From Bacteroidales bacterium UBA5281 (GTDB lineage Bacteria > Bacteroidota > Bacteroidia > Bacteroidales > Lentimicrobiaceae): 16,939 nt of DNA. The notes under the pieces were generated by a model that was given only the letters and a program-made list of their open reading frames with translations, made no database searches and had not been told where the DNA came from. Of this stretch, positions 14,455-16,939 are shown piece by piece. The stretch is from positions 19,312 to 36,250 of the forward strand of contig DHSR01000007.1 in NCBI GenBank assembly GCA_002410555.1, given 5' to 3'. Position numbers and translations under genes: made by a program. Position 1 is the stretch's first letter. Each line of letters opens with the position of its first letter.

Positions 14455-16625
14455 TTTTCAAATGCAGCATTGATTAGCTGCTTGCCGTTGTGTATAGAAA
14501 AGGTAAGGAGACGGTTATGCACCGCTATATCAAAGATTATGAGTGACCGGCCACTTCCTGGCCGGAATGAAGATTGCAGACTGATTTGGTTTCCCGCAAG
14601 GTCGTTTTTACATGAGGCATATTTTAGCTGAAAAGCCGGTTTCAGAAAAATAAAGAAAGGCGCAGCAAAATCCTGCAACAGCAATAATCCGCCTTTAGGA
14701 AACACATTGGGCGGAAAGTCATCATTCACTTCCAGGTTGGCATAAAAACCCAGGGGCAAACGGAATGTTGCCAGATAAAAATACCACAATAAACACTGGC
14801 GGTTACCTTCAAAACGCGTAAAATAAAACAATTGTCCATCATTTACAAAATAGGCACGGGCATTGGTTTTGGTATCTGTAATGTACCGGTTCATTCCCAA
14901 ATCAACTTCCACCAGCCATCTTCCATTGCCCAGCTGCTTATTGTTTGTGGAATAAGCAATGGAGTTTCCGGTTCCGAAATTAAAGGCAGCAGCCAGGGAT
15001 GCATCAGCAAGTATATTGGCCACCTGATCATTTAGCTTCGGATAATCGTTGGTTATTAAGCTCAGGGTATTGCCATGGAGCAGGTAATGAGCAATCGGAT
15101 ATTTCAAGGTATGAGAACCTATGGATGGAGTGGCTTGCATTTGAAAATGCAGGTGAGGATAGGCAGCAAACCCGGAATTCCCACAATATCCAATGGCCTG
15201 GCCTTGTTGAACATATGCACCCGGACTAACGGTTATGCTGTCTTTTTTAAGATGACTCAGTTTACTGTATAGCCATTGGTTATGCCTGATAATTACAGTA
15301 TTGCCCCAGTTGTTTAAGGTATTATAGTCTCCGGGAGTGTTGTCTGCTATACCATCCACCACCTCCTCTACCCAACCGCCGGCAGGTGCAAGCACCGGCT
15401 TACCAAAACAATAATAGTCGGTGAGGCTCTCTCCTGAACCTGCATGTTCCTTATCTGACTCATCGCGGATCACAAAATCCCACGCATGTTGCCATTGCTC
15501 CTTGTGGGTATAGGCACCATCGTGCCCCTGATTTACCTTCCAGGTTCCAAAAAAAGGCAACTGTATGTCGACATACTGCTGGTTGGGAAAGCGCTTACGT
15601 GCATTCTGGCTCAGGTAAAGATTCTTTTCAGGGGTAAAATGCTGGTTGAGTACCTGCTCAGGCTGATGCAAACGTTTTTCTCTAAACTTAAGGGCATAAA
15701 GAAAGAGCAAGACCACCAGGTTAAAAGGCAGTGAAAAAACCGGAAGCTGAACCGGGGCAAGCAACACAAAGCTTCCACTGATAAACAGTGAAATTACCGG
15801 GGTAAGTAAAATAACCCAAAGCAGCGACCAACGCGAAGCAACTACGAAAAACCCCCCAATTGCGATTGCAGTGAGTATATGATTAAATCCGATGTATGAG
15901 TAATCGAGTTCGTGCATATTGGCACCGATTACTACATAAAACAGCCAGGTAAATGCAAACCCTATAATTGAAAGTAAAAAAGCGATCCTGGAATAGAGCA
16001 GCAGGCCAATCGCAATAATTATTCCGGCCAACAGATGATATTGAAAAAAAATAGCTCCCAGCGAACGAAAATATACCTTAACAACAAGCGGCCAGGATAG
16101 ATTGCCAAACCATTGATACCATTCAACCAGGGTATAACCTCCCCGCGCATACAAACTGTTTAGTAAAAATATACCTGACTCTCCGGGTATCAGTTCAGTA
16201 TAGCTGCGTGATGCCAACAAAGTAAACCAGAGCGAAGCCAGAAAAGGAAGGGTTAGAAAGGGCAAACCATATTTTGAGGTTATACCTTCAAAAGCAAGGG
16301 TAAACAATAAGGTTGCCAGGGCAACAAATATCAGAATAAAATAAAAAACAAGGGAAGGTCGAAATGAAATGCCCAGACCTAAACCGACAAGCAGCGCGTT
16401 GAAACCGTACAATCCCGCATGGATACTAGTTTTATTAAGACCGAATATCCATGCAAATGAATTCGCGATAATAACCGAAAGCAAACCGGCCAGTCCGATA
16501 TATACATCAAAAAAGGTTACTCCAAGCAGCAGCAGCCCAAATAGCTGGTTTTTCGAGAAGAAAACCATGGTATAGCTATGGAGCGTGCTTAAATAAATAC
16601 CTGAAACGCGTTGACTGGTCAACAT
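14451..16625 (-). CDS. Urea transporter fused to M23 (LytM-like) peptidase domain and C-terminal beta-rich domain
   Basis: A 724-aa inner-membrane protein. Residues 1 to about 315 form a urea channel of the UT family with about ten membrane segments. Both halves carry the family signature LPxxTxPF: LPFLTLPF at 121-128 and LPVFSLPF at 294-301. The second has S for T, a conservative change in the twofold-repeated fold. Residues about 375-500 are an M23 zinc endopeptidase domain. H380 and D383 in HAWDF, H458 in KLSHL, and H491 and H493 in HLHF match the metal-binding and catalytic histidines, so it may be active or may simply bind murein. Residues about 520-724 are beta-rich and unassigned. The start is ATG 16625, 22 nt after the upstream sigma-factor stop; ATG at residue 20 is an alternative. 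The gene overlaps the next by ATGA. UT-M23 fusions occur in this phylum; their function is unknown to me. Confidence 0.9.
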   Translation of the reverse strand: MLTSQRVSGIYLSTLHSYTMVFFSKNQLFGLLLLGVTFFDVYIGLAGLLSVIIANSFAWIFGLNKTSIHAGLYGFNALLVGLGLGISFRPSLVFYFILIFVALATLLFTLAFEGITSKYGLPFLTLPFLASLWFTLLASRSYTELIPGESGIFLLNSLYARGGYTLVEWYQWFGNLSWPLVVKVYFRSLGAIFFQYHLLAGIIIAIGLLLYSRIAFLLSIIGFAFTWLFYVVIGANMHELDYSYIGFNHILTAIAIGGFFVVASRWSLLWVILLTPVISLFISGSFVLLAPVQLPVFSLPFNLVVLLFLYALKFREKRLHQPEQVLNQHFTPEKNLYLSQNARKRFPNQQYVDIQLPFFGTWKVNQGHDGAYTHKEQWQHAWDFVIRDESDKEHAGSGESLTDYYCFGKPVLAPAGGWVEEVVDGIADNTPGDYNTLNNWGNTVIIRHNQWLYSKLSHLKKDSITVSPGAYVQQGQAIGYCGNSGFAAYPHLHFQMQATPSIGSHTLKYPIAHYLLHGNTLSLITNDYPKLNDQVANILADASLAAAFNFGTGNSIAYSTNNKQLGNGRWLVEVDLGMNRYITDTKTNARAYFVNDGQLFYFTRFEGNRQCLLWYFYLATFRLPLGFYANLEVNDDFPPNVFPKGGLLLLQDFAAPFFIFLKPAFQLKYASCKNDLAGNQISLQSSFRPGSGRSLIIFDIAVHNRLLTFSIHNGKQLINAAFEK

Positions 16626-16647
16626 GATGAATGTATTGAAAAAACAC

Positions 16648-16939
16648 CTAATCGTGTAGGTCCTGAATCCGTGGATCGCCCATGATAGAGCGTTTTAGCC
16701 TCTCTTTGCAGTTGTATTTTTTGGTCTTGGCATAGTTTTCACTACCATATCCCATAGTGTCAGCAATATCTTTTGAAGAGAACTTTTGCATTGAAAGCAG
16801 CAATATCCGTTGACAATCTTTTTCCATGGCATTAAAATGTTCGCGATAAATGCGATATCTTAATTGTTCAGCCTCTGCAAGTTCTGCGCTATTAACATCC
16901 GGAAAATCAAAAAATACAGGCAGAATCTTATTTTGATGT
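16648..16939 (-). CDS. Sigma-70 family RNA polymerase sigma factor, 3' end (partial)
   Basis: A minus-strand reading frame enters from the right edge and ends at TAG 16648-16650, giving 96 visible residues. The part MEKDCQRILLLSMQKFSSKD followed by IADTMGYGSENYAKTKKYNC and KERLKR matches region 4 of small (ECF-like) sigma factors: a leading C-x-x-I-L-x-L, then the helix-turn-helix with the recognition helix around YGSENYAKTKKYNC. Bacteroidota homologues commonly end with this K-N/T-K-x-x-C-x-x-R-L pattern. The preceding part (about residues 10-38) is acidic and helical. Region 2 lies outside the window. The stop is 22 nt before the urea-transporter ATG on the same strand, so the two may be co-transcribed. 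Confidence 0.8.
   Translation of the reverse strand, partial: HQNKILPVFFDFPDVNSAELAEAEQLRYRIYREHFNAMEKDCQRILLLSMQKFSSKDIADTMGYGSENYAKTKKYNCKERLKRSIMGDPRIQDLHD

Overview
The window looks like chromosomal DNA of a member of the phylum Bacteroidota. Reasons: several genes are preceded by the TAnnTTTG -7 promoter element of that phylum; Shine-Dalgarno sequences are weak or absent; signal peptides end in 'AQ'; the RND pump and its outer-membrane factor are one polypeptide; and gene families typical of the phylum occur (RluB with a long basic tail, a DUF2007-Usp fusion, a urea transporter fused to an M23 domain). GC is moderate. I would not name a genus. No rRNA, tRNA, CRISPR array or intact mobile element was seen.

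Left part (1-6272): mostly housekeeping and envelope genes. An RluB-type rRNA pseudouridine synthase (minus) ends at a good hairpin terminator. It shares an upstream region with a divergent tandem universal stress protein (plus). The stress protein converges on a minus-strand pair, an LD-carboxypeptidase (S66) followed by a YraN nuclease-fold protein, and the two converging stop codons share one TTAA. After a 412-bp gap holding a clear promoter comes a plus-strand membrane sugar transferase with an odd methyltransferase-like middle region.

Middle (6273-6864): a repeat-rich spacer with 35-bp direct repeats and a GC-rich hairpin repeat, then a HigA-type antitoxin. Directly upstream of higA, only the last 15 or so codons of its partner toxin HigB survive, in frame and with the usual short spacing. 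The module is therefore a decayed toxin-antitoxin pair with an orphan antitoxin.

Right part (6865-16939): about 10 kb of tightly packed minus-strand genes. In transcription order: the 3' end of a sigma-70-family factor (cut by the window edge); a urea transporter fused to an M23 (LytM-like) domain and a further beta-rich domain; a periplasmic TPR protein with a C-terminal beta barrel; a secreted TPR protein; a CzcA-type heavy-metal RND pump fused to a TolC-like protein through an internal signal peptide; and a lipoprotein adaptor (CzcB-like). Junctions are 22 nt, a 4-nt ATGA overlap, a 19-nt overlap, an 80-nt gap and a 1-nt TGATG overlap. These read as two transcriptional blocks or one long operon. 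The urea-transporter block has components predicted for the inner membrane, periplasm and outer membrane, so it could form a trans-envelope urea system. That is inference, but it is the most interesting part of the window.
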